Counted from the stretch's first letter, positions 1 through 5,886 are shown. The stretch is 5,887 nt of DNA from Pseudomonadota bacterium (GCA_015223015.1 JADFWK010000071.1:1-5887), one strand, 5' to 3'. Notes: generated by a model not told the origin, from the sequence alone. Numbers and translations are program-made.

Positions 1-85
1 CAGGTCCCTTTATAATTGCTTCCTGGATTTTGGAAATGTGATCGCCATCACTTACTTTTAACTTTCTTATGAGGAGGTTTTCCAA
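1..85 (-). CDS. Partial gene, probable GNAT-family N-acetyltransferase (N-terminus only)
   Basis: An open frame on the minus strand runs from a TTG codon at 85 off the left edge, giving 28 residues: MENLLIRKLKVSDGDHISKI and then QEAIIKGP. The pattern 'IRKLKVSDGDHISKIQEAI' (a beta strand with Arg, then an acidic/Asp turn, then a helix beginning 'xxIxxIQ') resembles the start of many GNAT acetyltransferases. No acetyl-CoA-binding loop is visible because the gene is cut. No ATG is available in frame; a stop lies a few codons upstream of the TTG. An AGGG about 9 nt before the TTG could act as a ribosome site. It lies 28 bp downstream of the DUF2080-type gene on the same strand, so the two are probably co-transcribed. 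If it is a GNAT protein, it would transfer an acetyl group from acetyl-CoA to an unknown amine. The family call is inferred from a short stretch only. Confidence 0.5.
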   Translation of the reverse strand, partial: MENLLIRKLKVSDGDHISKIQEAIIKGP

Positions 86-113
86 TTTCGTATACCCTGT
101 ACTAATTCAGTGC

Positions 114-290
114 CTAATCTGTCCTGATTATCTTTACATGTCTCCCCACCCAATCGGGCGGAAGATATACTCGGCCACTGTTACCGCTCATTTTGACCTC
201 TTTTTCGAGCATCTCCTCACCATATATCTCAAATTTAACCTTTCTTGAGGCCTCTTCACTGGGAACAGCCTTTTCCTTCTCGTTATGCAT
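114..290 (-). CDS. DUF2080-family small 'transposon-encoded' protein, AbrB/MazE-like
   Basis: A 58-residue protein starting at ATG 290 and ending at a TAG at 116-114. The N-terminal 20 residues are charged and low in complexity (MHNEKEKAVPSEEASRKVKF). They are followed by the conserved core EIYGEEMLEKEVKMSGNSGR and VYLPPDWVGRHVKIIR. The core S-G-N-S-G-R-V-Y-L-P-x-x-W-V-G-x-x-V-K-I (residues 35-55) matches my recollection of DUF2080, a family of short proteins often found in archaea and anaerobic bacteria and labelled transposon-associated. It also resembles the swapped-hairpin DNA-binding fold of AbrB/MazE antitoxins (GNSxxVxLP). In-frame TAA at 296-294 blocks extension to another ATG; GGATGAG at 303-297, 6 nt upstream, is a weak ribosome site. 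It is the first gene after the minus-strand promoter and precedes the GNAT-like gene. Its biochemical function is unknown; a DNA-binding or antitoxin role is inference. Confidence 0.78.
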   Translation of the reverse strand: MHNEKEKAVPSEEASRKVKFEIYGEEMLEKEVKMSGNSGRVYLPPDWVGRHVKIIRTD

Positions 291-414
291 CAGTTACTCA
301 TCCATTTATATTTGAAAAAAGGAACGTCACATAATTCTCGCGAAGCCCAAACCCTTCTTCACCCACATGTAATGCCATGAAAGAGAATAGAAAAACACTC
401 ATTCAGAAATGTGA

Positions 415-436
415 TTATATTATAGCTATAATGTAA
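415..436. promoter_or_regulatory. 22-bp near-perfect palindrome, candidate operator
   Basis: The centre ATTATAGCTATAAT at 419-432 is a perfect 14-bp palindrome. Three more pairs flank it after a single mismatch (T418/G433), giving 22 bp over 415-436. It begins about where transcription from the minus-strand promoter should start (around +1 to +20), a typical place for a repressor site. The neighbouring small protein has an AbrB/MazE-like core, so autoregulation is an obvious hypothesis. AT-rich palindromes do arise by chance, and no protein has been tied to this one. Confidence 0.4.
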
Positions 437-440
437 CTAT

Positions 441-469
441 CCTATAATCTAGTGATTTGGGATTGTCAA
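441..469 (-). promoter_or_regulatory. Sigma70-type promoter for the DUF2080/GNAT cassette
   Basis: Read on the minus strand, a perfect -35 box TTGACA (469-464) is followed after exactly 17 bp by TATAGG (446-441). A/T tracts at 470-500 lie directly upstream of the -35 box and could act as an UP element. Transcription would begin near 434, giving a leader of about 145 nt before the ATG at 290. The perfect -35 box, ideal spacing and orientation toward the cassette make this the stronger of the two promoters in the region. Confidence 0.6.
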
Positions 470-524
470 TAAAAATAATAAGAAAAAGCAAAAAAATTTG
501 TAGCCTTTGCTCATCATGGTAAGG

Positions 525-552
525 ATTCTTCGGCGAGCATACTGCGAAGAGT
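525..552. repeat. Short inverted repeat upstream of the thiolase promoter
   Basis: TCTTCG (527-532) pairs with CGAAGA (545-550) across a 12-nt loop; one U-G and one A-T pair extend the stem outward to 525-552. It lies about 37 bp upstream of the plus-strand -35 box, a position compatible with a regulator site. No T-run follows, so it is not a terminator. Function unknown. Confidence 0.25.
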
Positions 553-563
553 ATATTTGTTTT

Positions 564-582
564 ACCACTTCGGTTGGGTGGT
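564..582 (+). repeat. Small hairpin followed by four T residues
   Basis: ACCAC (564-568) and GTGGT (578-582) form a 5-bp stem around a 9-nt loop, followed by a short T run. The stem is weak and there is no plus-strand gene upstream for it to terminate. It ends 6 bp before the thiolase -35 box. It could block stray readthrough or form part of a regulatory site, but may be fortuitous. Confidence 0.15.
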
Positions 583-588
583 TTTGGC

Positions 589-617
589 TTGACTTAAATT
601 AGAAGAAAAAATATACC
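589..617 (+). promoter_or_regulatory. Sigma70-type promoter for the acyl-CoA operon
   Basis: TTGACT (589-594) and TATACC (612-617) are separated by exactly 17 bp, matching the sigma70 -35/-10 layout with one mismatch in the -35 box. Transcription would start near 624, leaving a leader of about 67 nt before the thiolase start at 691. A short dyad, GACC (624-627) and GGTC (636-639) separated by 8 bp, falls at the predicted start site and might bind a repressor; the dyad is too short to be more than a suggestion. Confidence 0.5.
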
Positions 618-675
618 TTTTATGACCACACAGAAGGTCCAAACTTTTTGTAATTACCTATTAATAAACTTCAAG

Positions 676-682
676 TAAGGAG
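676..682 (+). promoter_or_regulatory. Ribosome binding site that fixes the thiolase start
   Basis: TAAGGAG is a strong Shine-Dalgarno sequence. It ends 2 nt before the ATG at 685, which is too close, but 8 nt before the ATG at 691. The start at 691 (protein beginning MRDVVIVGG) is therefore preferred over the longer MYMRDVV form. Confidence 0.75.
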
Positions 683-690
683 ATATGTAC

Positions 691-1974
691 ATGAGAGACG
701 TAGTAATTGTGGGGGGCAGTAGAACACCGGTAGGTTCTTTTGGGGGATCGTTAAAGGCTATACCAGTAGTTGCTTTGGGTTCATTGGTCTTGAAGGAGAC
801 ATTGAAAAGACTCGGGTTGCGACCTTTAGCGTCTGATGACCTCAAGGGTTTTGAGCCTGATGCACTCAAAGGTGCAGGTATGATCGAATTGGAACAGAAG
901 GCTCATGACTACCCCGATTCTCTTCAACCAATCGAGATTGGAGAGGTGATTATGGGTAATGTGATAGGGGCAGGTCAAGGACAAAACGTGGCCAGACAAT
1001 CAACAATACATGCCGGCATTCCTAAAGAGACTAACGCCTTCACCATAAATAAGGTCTGTGCCTCAGGCATGAAGGCCTTAGCCCTTGCTTCTGTTTCTAT
1101 TGCAGCGGGACAGGCCGACGCCATTCTTGCAGGCGGTATGGAAAACATGAGTCTGGCACCCTATGGATCTCCTGGAGCACGATGGGGAGCAAGGATGAAC
1201 AACACTGATTTGGTGGATTTGATGATCCATGATGGACTCTGGGAGATCTTTTATGGCTATCATATGGGGCTAACTGCTGAGAATATTGCCGAAAAATACC
1301 AGATTTCCCGAGAGGAACAGGATGAACTGGGAGCCCTCAGTCATGCACGGGCAAGAAAGGCAATAGCTGAGGGAACCTTTAAAGAAGAGATTGTCCCGGT
1401 TACTATTCCTCAGAGAAAGGGCGAACCTCTTGTTTTTGACACTGATGAAAGGCCCATGGATACCAGTGTAGAAAAGATGGCAAAGCTACGACCGGCCTTC
1501 AAGAAAGATGGCACTGTCACAGCAGGGAATGCCTCTGGTATTAACGATGCTGCTGCTGCCGTGCTTTTAACGTCTGCTGAAAAGGCGAAAGATTTGGGGC
1601 TCAAGCCAGTAGTTAAGATCAAGGCGTATGCATCAGGGGCCATAGATCCCGCCTATATGGGACTGGGACCGATCCCTGCTGTTAGAAAGGTTCTTAAAAG
1701 CACTGGATTGACAATAGGCGATTTTGGTGAAGTGGAACTGAATGAGGCCTTTGCCTCTCAATCCATTGCCTGCATAAGGGAATTAGAATTCGATTTGGAC
1801 AAAACCAATCTTTTGGGAAGTGGAATATCGATCGGCCATCCAATTGGCTGCACTGGCGCCAGGATTGTAATAACCCTCATGAATGAGATGGTGAGAAACG
1901 ATGTGGAGTTGGGTCTGGCTACCTTATGTATCGGGGGAGGCCAGGGGATGGCGATGGCCCTGGAGAGGGTTTAA
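691..1974 (+). CDS. Acetyl-CoA C-acetyltransferase (thiolase)
   Basis: A 427-residue cytoplasmic thiolase. In this pathway it would cleave acetoacetyl-CoA with CoA to two acetyl-CoA; the reaction is reversible. All four catalytic elements of the family are visible: nucleophile Cys123 in NKVCASGMKA, Asn351 in NEAFA, His383 in GISIGHPIGCTGAR, and the second Cys413 in LCIGGGQG. The block YGYHMGLTAEN, present in short-chain biosynthetic-type thiolases, supports a C4 preference, though longer 3-ketoacyl-CoA cannot be excluded. Odd feature: the nucleophile lies about 34 residues later than in the Zoogloea enzyme (Cys89), because an acidic insert occupies roughly residues 43-82. The start at ATG 691 is chosen by its 8-nt spacing from TAAGGAG; ATG 685 is too close. 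It is first in the operon, and a palindromic element separates it from the next gene. Confidence 0.95.
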   Translation: MRDVVIVGGSRTPVGSFGGSLKAIPVVALGSLVLKETLKRLGLRPLASDDLKGFEPDALKGAGMIELEQKAHDYPDSLQPIEIGEVIMGNVIGAGQGQNVARQSTIHAGIPKETNAFTINKVCASGMKALALASVSIAAGQADAILAGGMENMSLAPYGSPGARWGARMNNTDLVDLMIHDGLWEIFYGYHMGLTAENIAEKYQISREEQDELGALSHARARKAIAEGTFKEEIVPVTIPQRKGEPLVFDTDERPMDTSVEKMAKLRPAFKKDGTVTAGNASGINDAAAAVLLTSAEKAKDLGLKPVVKIKAYASGAIDPAYMGLGPIPAVRKVLKSTGLTIGDFGEVELNEAFASQSIACIRELEFDLDKTNLLGSGISIGHPIGCTGARIVITLMNEMVRNDVELGLATLCIGGGQGMAMALERV

Positions 1975-1984
1975 TGAATTGACG

Positions 1985-2212
1985 ATTGAAGATTGATGAA
2001 TTCGTAAAAAGTCGATTTTGTTCTATCCGTGAGCATTTTGGGCGCACTTAAGATGTTTCCCGCTTGAGCGGGACTAAAACTCAGTATAAGCCTCTCAAAC
2101 AGTTAGCATTTCCTAACGCTGAACATCTTAAGCGCTTTTTCCCAAAAATGCTCAATCTCTTTCGCAAAATACTTTACGAGTTCGTCAAGATTATTAATCG
2201 AAAATCTTCAAT
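1985..2212. mobile_element. MITE-like imperfect palindromic element between two operon genes
   Basis: The 269-bp gap between thiolase and hydratase is largely one long imperfect inverted repeat. The left arm (1993-2057) and right arm (2122-2188) share, when one is reverse-complemented, the blocks TTGAyGAAyTCGTAAA, TGAGCATTTT and CTTAAGATGTT. Outside them a perfect 10-bp inverted repeat, ATTGAAGATT (1985-1994) and AATCTTCAAT (2203-2212), may mark the ends. The 64-bp centre holds two small hairpins: CCCGC-TTGA-GCGGG (2059-2072) and GTTAG-N6-CTAAC (2102-2117). There is no transposase and no clear target-site duplication. This is the architecture of a non-autonomous transposon remnant or dispersed palindromic repeat. 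In the operon transcript it would fold into a long hairpin that might influence processing or the relative expression of thiolase and downstream genes. Confidence 0.65.
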
Positions 2213-2231
2213 AGAAAATCCAAAATTTGAA

Positions 2232-2237
2232 AGGGAG
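2232..2237 (+). promoter_or_regulatory. Ribosome binding site deciding the hydratase start
   Basis: AGGGAG lies 6 nt before the ATG at 2244. The reading frame stays open upstream to a TTG at 2064, but that extension crosses the palindromic element and adds about 60 residues with no family similarity. This site supports the 2244 start. Confidence 0.7.
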
Positions 2238-2243
2238 CTAACT

Positions 2244-3032
2244 ATGTCGTATGAAACTATCATCTACGAGGTAAAGGAGAATATTGGCATAATTCGGTTC
2301 AATAGGCCAAAAGCCCTCAATGCGATTAATGAGACAGTAATAGCAGAGATGAAAGATGCTCTGGAAAAAATAGCTGCAGATAAATCGATCAGGGTTCTTA
2401 TCCTCACAGGAGAGGGAGATAGGGCCTTTGTTGCAGGCGCAGATATAGCTACCATGAAGGATTTCACCCCTTTAGAGGGAAGGGTCTTCTCACAGCAAGG
2501 CCATGAACTCCTCTTTCAGCTGGAAGCATTGCCAATTCCAGTAATCGCCTGTGTCAATGGCTTTGCCCTTGGCGGAGGACTGGAGACAGCAATGGCATGT
2601 GATTTTGCATATGCTGCCGATTCTGCTCAATTCGGTCAACCTGAAATAAACCTTGGGATTATGCCGGGTTTCGGCGGCACTCAGAGGCTGTCTCGGTTAA
2701 TAGGTAAATCAATGGCCAAGGAGCTTTGTATGACTGGTGTAATGATCAGTGCGCAGGAGGCCAAAGATATGGGGATTGTAAACAAGGTATTCCCAAAAGA
2801 AGCCCTATGGGAAGAGACAACGAAAGTGGCAAAGTTGTTGGCTTCAAAGGGGAAGGTTTCTCTTCGCGCTGTTAAAGATACCATCGACAGGGGGCACGAT
2901 CAGGATCTAAGGACTGGCTGCTATATGGAGTCCGATGGGTTTGCTATGTGCATGGCGAGCGAAGATAGCAACGAGGGAATGGGAGCTTTCCTGGAAAAAA
3001 GAAAGCCCGATTTCAAGGGGGAACTAACCTAG
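2244..3032 (+). CDS. Enoyl-CoA hydratase / crotonase (3-hydroxybutyryl-CoA dehydratase type)
   Basis: A 262-residue crotonase-superfamily enzyme, the normal length for the family. It hydrates a trans-2-enoyl-CoA, here presumably crotonyl-CoA, to the 3-hydroxyacyl-CoA in the cytoplasm. Visible landmarks are the NRPKALNAI segment (residues 20-28), the oxyanion-hole and CoA-binding stretch AFVAGADI (61-68), VNGFALGGGLETAMACDF (104-121), and QPEINLGIMPGFGGTQRL (132-149). Both acid/base glutamates of true hydratases are present: Glu114 (Glu144 in the rat mitochondrial enzyme) and Glu134 (rat Glu164). This argues against isomerase-only or decarboxylase relatives. The start at ATG 2244 is preferred because AGGGAG lies 6 nt upstream and the family N-terminus begins there. 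The dehydrogenase gene follows after 13 bp. Confidence 0.93.
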   Translation: MSYETIIYEVKENIGIIRFNRPKALNAINETVIAEMKDALEKIAADKSIRVLILTGEGDRAFVAGADIATMKDFTPLEGRVFSQQGHELLFQLEALPIPVIACVNGFALGGGLETAMACDFAYAADSAQFGQPEINLGIMPGFGGTQRLSRLIGKSMAKELCMTGVMISAQEAKDMGIVNKVFPKEALWEETTKVAKLLASKGKVSLRAVKDTIDRGHDQDLRTGCYMESDGFAMCMASEDSNEGMGAFLEKRKPDFKGELT

Positions 3033-3045
3033 AGAAGGGGACACG

Positions 3046-4197
3046 ATGGATTTCAAATTAAACAAAGAGCAAGAGGCAATCCAGAAGGCAGCCAGGGAAT
3101 TTGCCCAAGGAGAGTTTGATAAAGAGATAGCCCTCGAACATGAACGGGCTCATACCTTCCCTTCAGAGCTACTGAAAAAGGCCTCTGAGCTTGGTTTCAT
3201 TGGTATTCACTATCCAGAAGAATATGGTGGGCAGGAGTACGGCATCACTGAAAATGCACTCGTAGTTGAAGAATTCTGCAGACAGGATTCGAGTATTGGC
3301 ATCGCCCTGAGCCTGGCTGACTTTTCATCTGAGATTATTTTGAGATGTGGCAGTGACCAACAGAAGCAAAAATACTTGATTCCCGTTACCAAAGGCGAGA
3401 CACTTTCAAGTGGAGGATTTACTGAGCCAGACCACGGAAGCGACATTACCCTTATGGATACAACTGCGGTAAAAGAAGGGGATGAATATGTGATAAATGG
3501 GGTAAAGACCTTTATCACCAATGGGACCATTGGAAATTTTGTTATCCTTCTGTGCCAAACAGACCAAGAGGCAAAGCCGACCTACCGTGGTCAGTCAACC
3601 ATTATTGTGGAGACAGGGACACCTGGATATACCACTGCTGATGTCGGTGAAAAGATGGGAGTAAAGATGACCTCAACTGCGGAGCTATCGTTCAACAATG
3701 TGAGGGTTCCCTCCTCAAATCTGGTAGGGGAAGAAGATAAGGGTTTTTACCAGGTTCTTGAGTTTTTTGACGAGAGCAGGGTAGAGATTGCCGCCCAGGC
3801 CCTTGGGATTGCCCAGGGAGCCTTTGACCGTGCACTTGCTTATACCAAGGAGCGAAGCCAGTTTGGAAAAAAATTGGCTCATTTTCAAGTAACACAGCAC
3901 AAATTGGCTGATATGGTAACCCAGATAGAGACAGCACGGCTCATTGTCTACAAATCAGCCTGGAATTTTGATCAGGGGAACATTGACCCCAAGCTGACCT
4001 CTATTGCTAAGATGTACGCTGGCCGGGTAGCAGTAGAGGTTTCCGATGAGGCTATTCAGCTCTTTGGAGGATACGGCTATATGCTTGAATATGAGGTAGA
4101 GCGGTTCTATAGAGATGCAAAGTTAATGGAAATCTATGAGGGGACAAGAGAGATACAGAAAAACACCATAGCCAGTGCATTATTGGGTAAACTATAA
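3046..4197 (+). CDS. Acyl-CoA dehydrogenase, short-chain (butyryl-CoA dehydrogenase-like)
   Basis: A 383-residue FAD enzyme of normal family length. It oxidises acyl-CoA to trans-2-enoyl-CoA and passes electrons to an electron-transfer flavoprotein. Domains in order: N-terminal helical domain (about 1-120), middle beta domain with the flavin-binding signature GGFTEPDHGSD (123-133), and C-terminal helical domain. The C-terminal domain has ERSQFGKKLAHFQ (Arg270 contacts FAD) and QLFGGYGYMLEYEVERFYRD (338-357). The catalytic base is Glu365 in the IYEGTREIQ motif, the position used in short- and medium-chain enzymes rather than the isovaleryl/long-chain position. Its context suggests butyryl-CoA as substrate, but chain length cannot be read reliably from sequence alone. 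GAAGGGG 5 nt before the ATG is its ribosome site. It lies 13 bp after the hydratase and 12 bp before the mutase, so translation is probably coordinated. No ETF genes are in the window. Confidence 0.93.
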   Translation: MDFKLNKEQEAIQKAAREFAQGEFDKEIALEHERAHTFPSELLKKASELGFIGIHYPEEYGGQEYGITENALVVEEFCRQDSSIGIALSLADFSSEIILRCGSDQQKQKYLIPVTKGETLSSGGFTEPDHGSDITLMDTTAVKEGDEYVINGVKTFITNGTIGNFVILLCQTDQEAKPTYRGQSTIIVETGTPGYTTADVGEKMGVKMTSTAELSFNNVRVPSSNLVGEEDKGFYQVLEFFDESRVEIAAQALGIAQGAFDRALAYTKERSQFGKKLAHFQVTQHKLADMVTQIETARLIVYKSAWNFDQGNIDPKLTSIAKMYAGRVAVEVSDEAIQLFGGYGYMLEYEVERFYRDAKLMEIYEGTREIQKNTIASALLGKL

Positions 4198-4209
4198 CAG
4201 AGGGCTCTG

Positions 4210-5886
4210 ATGTTTACAAAAGAAACGTTACAAAGGATAGAGGCAGACAATAAGAAATGGCAGGAGCTGTTTCAAGAATCTGTCTCAAAAGCCCCAGAAA
4301 GACTAGAAAGGTTTTCTACCGTTTCAGACCGTCCTGTCAAAAACCTGTATACGCCATTGGATACAAAAGATCTGGACTACGCACAAGATATTGGCTTTCC
4401 GGGGCAATATCCATATACACGGGGAGTTCAGCCCTCTATGTACCGGGGAAGGCTCTGGACAATGAGGATGTTTGCAGGTTTAGGGTCTGCCAGAGACACC
4501 AATAAGCGATTTCACCTTTTAGTAAATGAGGGCCAATCAGGTCTGTCAGTGGCGTTTGATATGCCCACCCTTATGGGATATGATACTGACTCCCCAAAAT
4601 CGAGGGGAGAATGTGGAAGGTGTGGAGTTGCCATCGACACCCTGAAGGACATGGAGATACTGTTTGAGGGCCTTCCCATTGAAAGGATTACCACCTCCAT
4701 GACGATCAATCCGCCAGCGGCTGTGCTCTGGGCTATGTATATTGCAATGGCAGAGAAAAGAGGCATCAGCAGAAGGGTTATAGGAGGAACTATCCAGAAT
4801 GATATGCTCAAGGAATTCATCGCACAGAAGACCTTCATGTGCCCCCCCAAGCCATCAATGAGAATCATAGCCGATACTGTCGAATTTGGTACGAAAGAGG
4901 TTCCTCGATGGAATCCCATCAGCATTAGTGGCTATCACATTAGGGAAGCCGGGTCTACTGCTGTTCAAGAGCTTGCCTTTACCCTAGCCGACGGCATAGC
5001 CTATGTTGAAGCTGCCCTGGAAAAGGGCCTTGATGTTGACTCCTTTGCTCCAAGGCTCTCCTTTTTCTTTGATTCCCATCTCGACCTTTTTGAAGAGATT
5101 GCAAAATTCAGGGCTGCCAAGAGGATGTGGGCGAGAATAATGAAGGAACGGTTTCAGGCAAAAGATGAGCGCTCTATGTGGCTCAGGTTTCATACCCAAA
5201 CCGCAGGTTGTTCCCTCACTGCCCAACAGCCTTACAATAATGTTATCAGAACGGCCCTTGAGGCCCTAGCCGCTGTACTCGGAGGAACCCAATCCCTGCA
5301 CACCAATTCCTTGGACGAGGTTCTTGCCTTACCCACTGAAGAGGCGGCTACGATCGCTCTTCGCACACAGCAGATCATTGCAGAAGAGTCAGGGGTAGCA
5401 CATACCATCGATCCTCTGGGTGGATCCTTTTATGTTGAGCGTCTTACAAAAGATATGGAGGAAGAGGCCTTTGAATATATCAGGAAGATCGATGAGATGG
5501 GAGGAATGGTAGCGGCAATAGAGAAGAATTACCCCCAGATGGAGATTGCAGATGCTGCCTATAACTACCAGAAACAGATAGACAGCAGAGAAAAGACAGT
5601 TGTCGGGGTAAATAAATATGTTACAGAAGAAGAGCTTCCTGTTGAGACGCTTCAGATAGAGGCAGAATTGGAAGAGAAACAGATACAATGGACAAACCAG
5701 ATCAAAAATAGCAGAGATAGTAGAAAGACAAAAGAGGCCCTTGAGAGATTAGGTGAAGCGGCTCAAGGGGATGATAATCTCATGTATCCAATCTTGGAAG
5801 CCGTTAAAGAATATGCTACTGAGCAGGAGATCTGTGATGTGTTCCGGGATGTCTTTGGGATATACCGCGATCCCGGGGTTTATTAA
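4210..5886 (+). CDS. icmA: Acyl-CoA mutase large subunit (methylmalonyl-CoA mutase family), isobutyryl-CoA mutase type
   Basis: A 558-residue, complete catalytic subunit of an adenosylcobalamin-dependent mutase: an N-terminal extension, a TIM barrel and a C-terminal linker ending in [14 protein letters not shown]. The DxHxxG cobalamin-binding domain is absent, so a separate small subunit is required. Family residues Gln196 (TIQND), Tyr242 and His243 (SGYHIREAG) are present. The substrate pocket is telling: Tyr89 of methylmalonyl-CoA mutase is Phe88 (TMRMFAG) and carboxylate-binding Arg207 is Gln206 (FIAQKTF). Phe plus Gln is the isobutyryl-CoA mutase pair, and the protein also shares [22 protein letters not shown] and the C-terminal YR(D/E)P with Streptomyces IcmA (about 566 aa, as I recall it). 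It should interconvert isobutyryl-CoA and butyryl-CoA. A Cys135-Gly-Arg-Cys138 motif is unusual. AGAGGG lies 5 nt before the ATG. Family assignment is firm; substrate, and hence the symbol, are inferred from residues. Confidence 0.9.
   Translation: MFTKETLQRIEADNKKWQELFQESVSKAPERLERFSTVSDRPVKNLYTPLDTKDLDYAQDIGFPGQYPYTRGVQPSMYRGRLWTMRMFAGLGSARDTNKRFHLLVNEGQSGLSVAFDMPTLMGYDTDSPKSRGECGRCGVAIDTLKDMEILFEGLPIERITTSMTINPPAAVLWAMYIAMAEKRGISRRVIGGTIQNDMLKEFIAQKTFMCPPKPSMRIIADTVEFGTKEVPRWNPISISGYHIREAGSTAVQELAFTLADGIAYVEAALEKGLDVDSFAPRLSFFFDSHLDLFEEIAKFRAAKRMWARIMKERFQAKDERSMWLRFHTQTAGCSLTAQQPYNNVIRTALEALAAVLGGTQSLHTNSLDEVLALPTEEAATIALRTQQIIAEESGVAHTIDPLGGSFYVERLTKDMEEEAFEYIRKIDEMGGMVAAIEKNYPQMEIADAAYNYQKQIDSREKTVVGVNKYVTEEELPVETLQIEAELEEKQIQWTNQIKNSRDSRKTKEALERLGEAAQGDDNLMYPILEAVKEYATEQEICDVFRDVFGIYRDPGVY

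Larger units (their letters stand above)
291..690. other. Divergent intergenic regulatory region, about 400 bp
   Basis: No convincing protein gene occupies this stretch between the minus-strand cassette and the thiolase operon. Most of it is AT-rich. It contains one sigma70-like promoter per strand, a palindrome at 415-436, and two short stem-loops at 525-552 and 564-582. Bases 291-434 would be the roughly 145-nt untranslated leader of the minus-strand transcript, longer than a simple leader needs to be. Bases 470-500 are A-rich on the plus strand and sit directly upstream of the minus-strand -35 box, where an UP element would lie. I see no recognisable riboswitch or tRNA. Confidence 0.6.

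Noticed and set aside
377..436. Plus-strand 19-codon ORF starting MKENRK
   Set aside because: It is short, AT-rich, lacks a ribosome site and overlaps the palindrome and the minus-strand leader.
427..448. Two plus-strand TATAAT boxes (427-432 and 443-448) as promoters
   Set aside because: Neither has a -35 box at 16-18 bp, and they lie far upstream of the thiolase; the promoter at 589-617 has both boxes at ideal spacing.
516..602. Small plus-strand ORF of 28 codons upstream of the operon promoter
   Set aside because: It has no ribosome site, runs through the predicted promoter, and its product resembles nothing I recognise.
685..690. Thiolase start at ATG 685
   Set aside because: It lies only 2 nt after the Shine-Dalgarno sequence; ATG 691 has the proper 8-nt spacing and matches the family N-terminus.
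2059..2117. The hairpins at 2059-2072 and 2102-2117 as rho-independent terminators after the thiolase
   Set aside because: Neither is followed by a T-run, and both lie within the centre of the palindromic element.
2064..2243. A 60-codon N-terminal extension of the enoyl-CoA hydratase from a TTG at 2064
   Set aside because: It lies within the palindromic element, has no family similarity and no ribosome site, whereas ATG 2244 has AGGGAG 6 nt upstream and gives the normal family length.
3210..3530. Minus-strand open frame of 106 codons inside the acyl-CoA dehydrogenase gene
   Set aside because: It lies antisense to the flavin-binding domain and has no recognisable protein features.
4512..4925. 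Long minus-strand open frame (137 codons) inside the mutase gene
   Set aside because: It is antisense to a highly conserved catalytic domain and its translation shows no family motifs; it is a by-product of codon usage.
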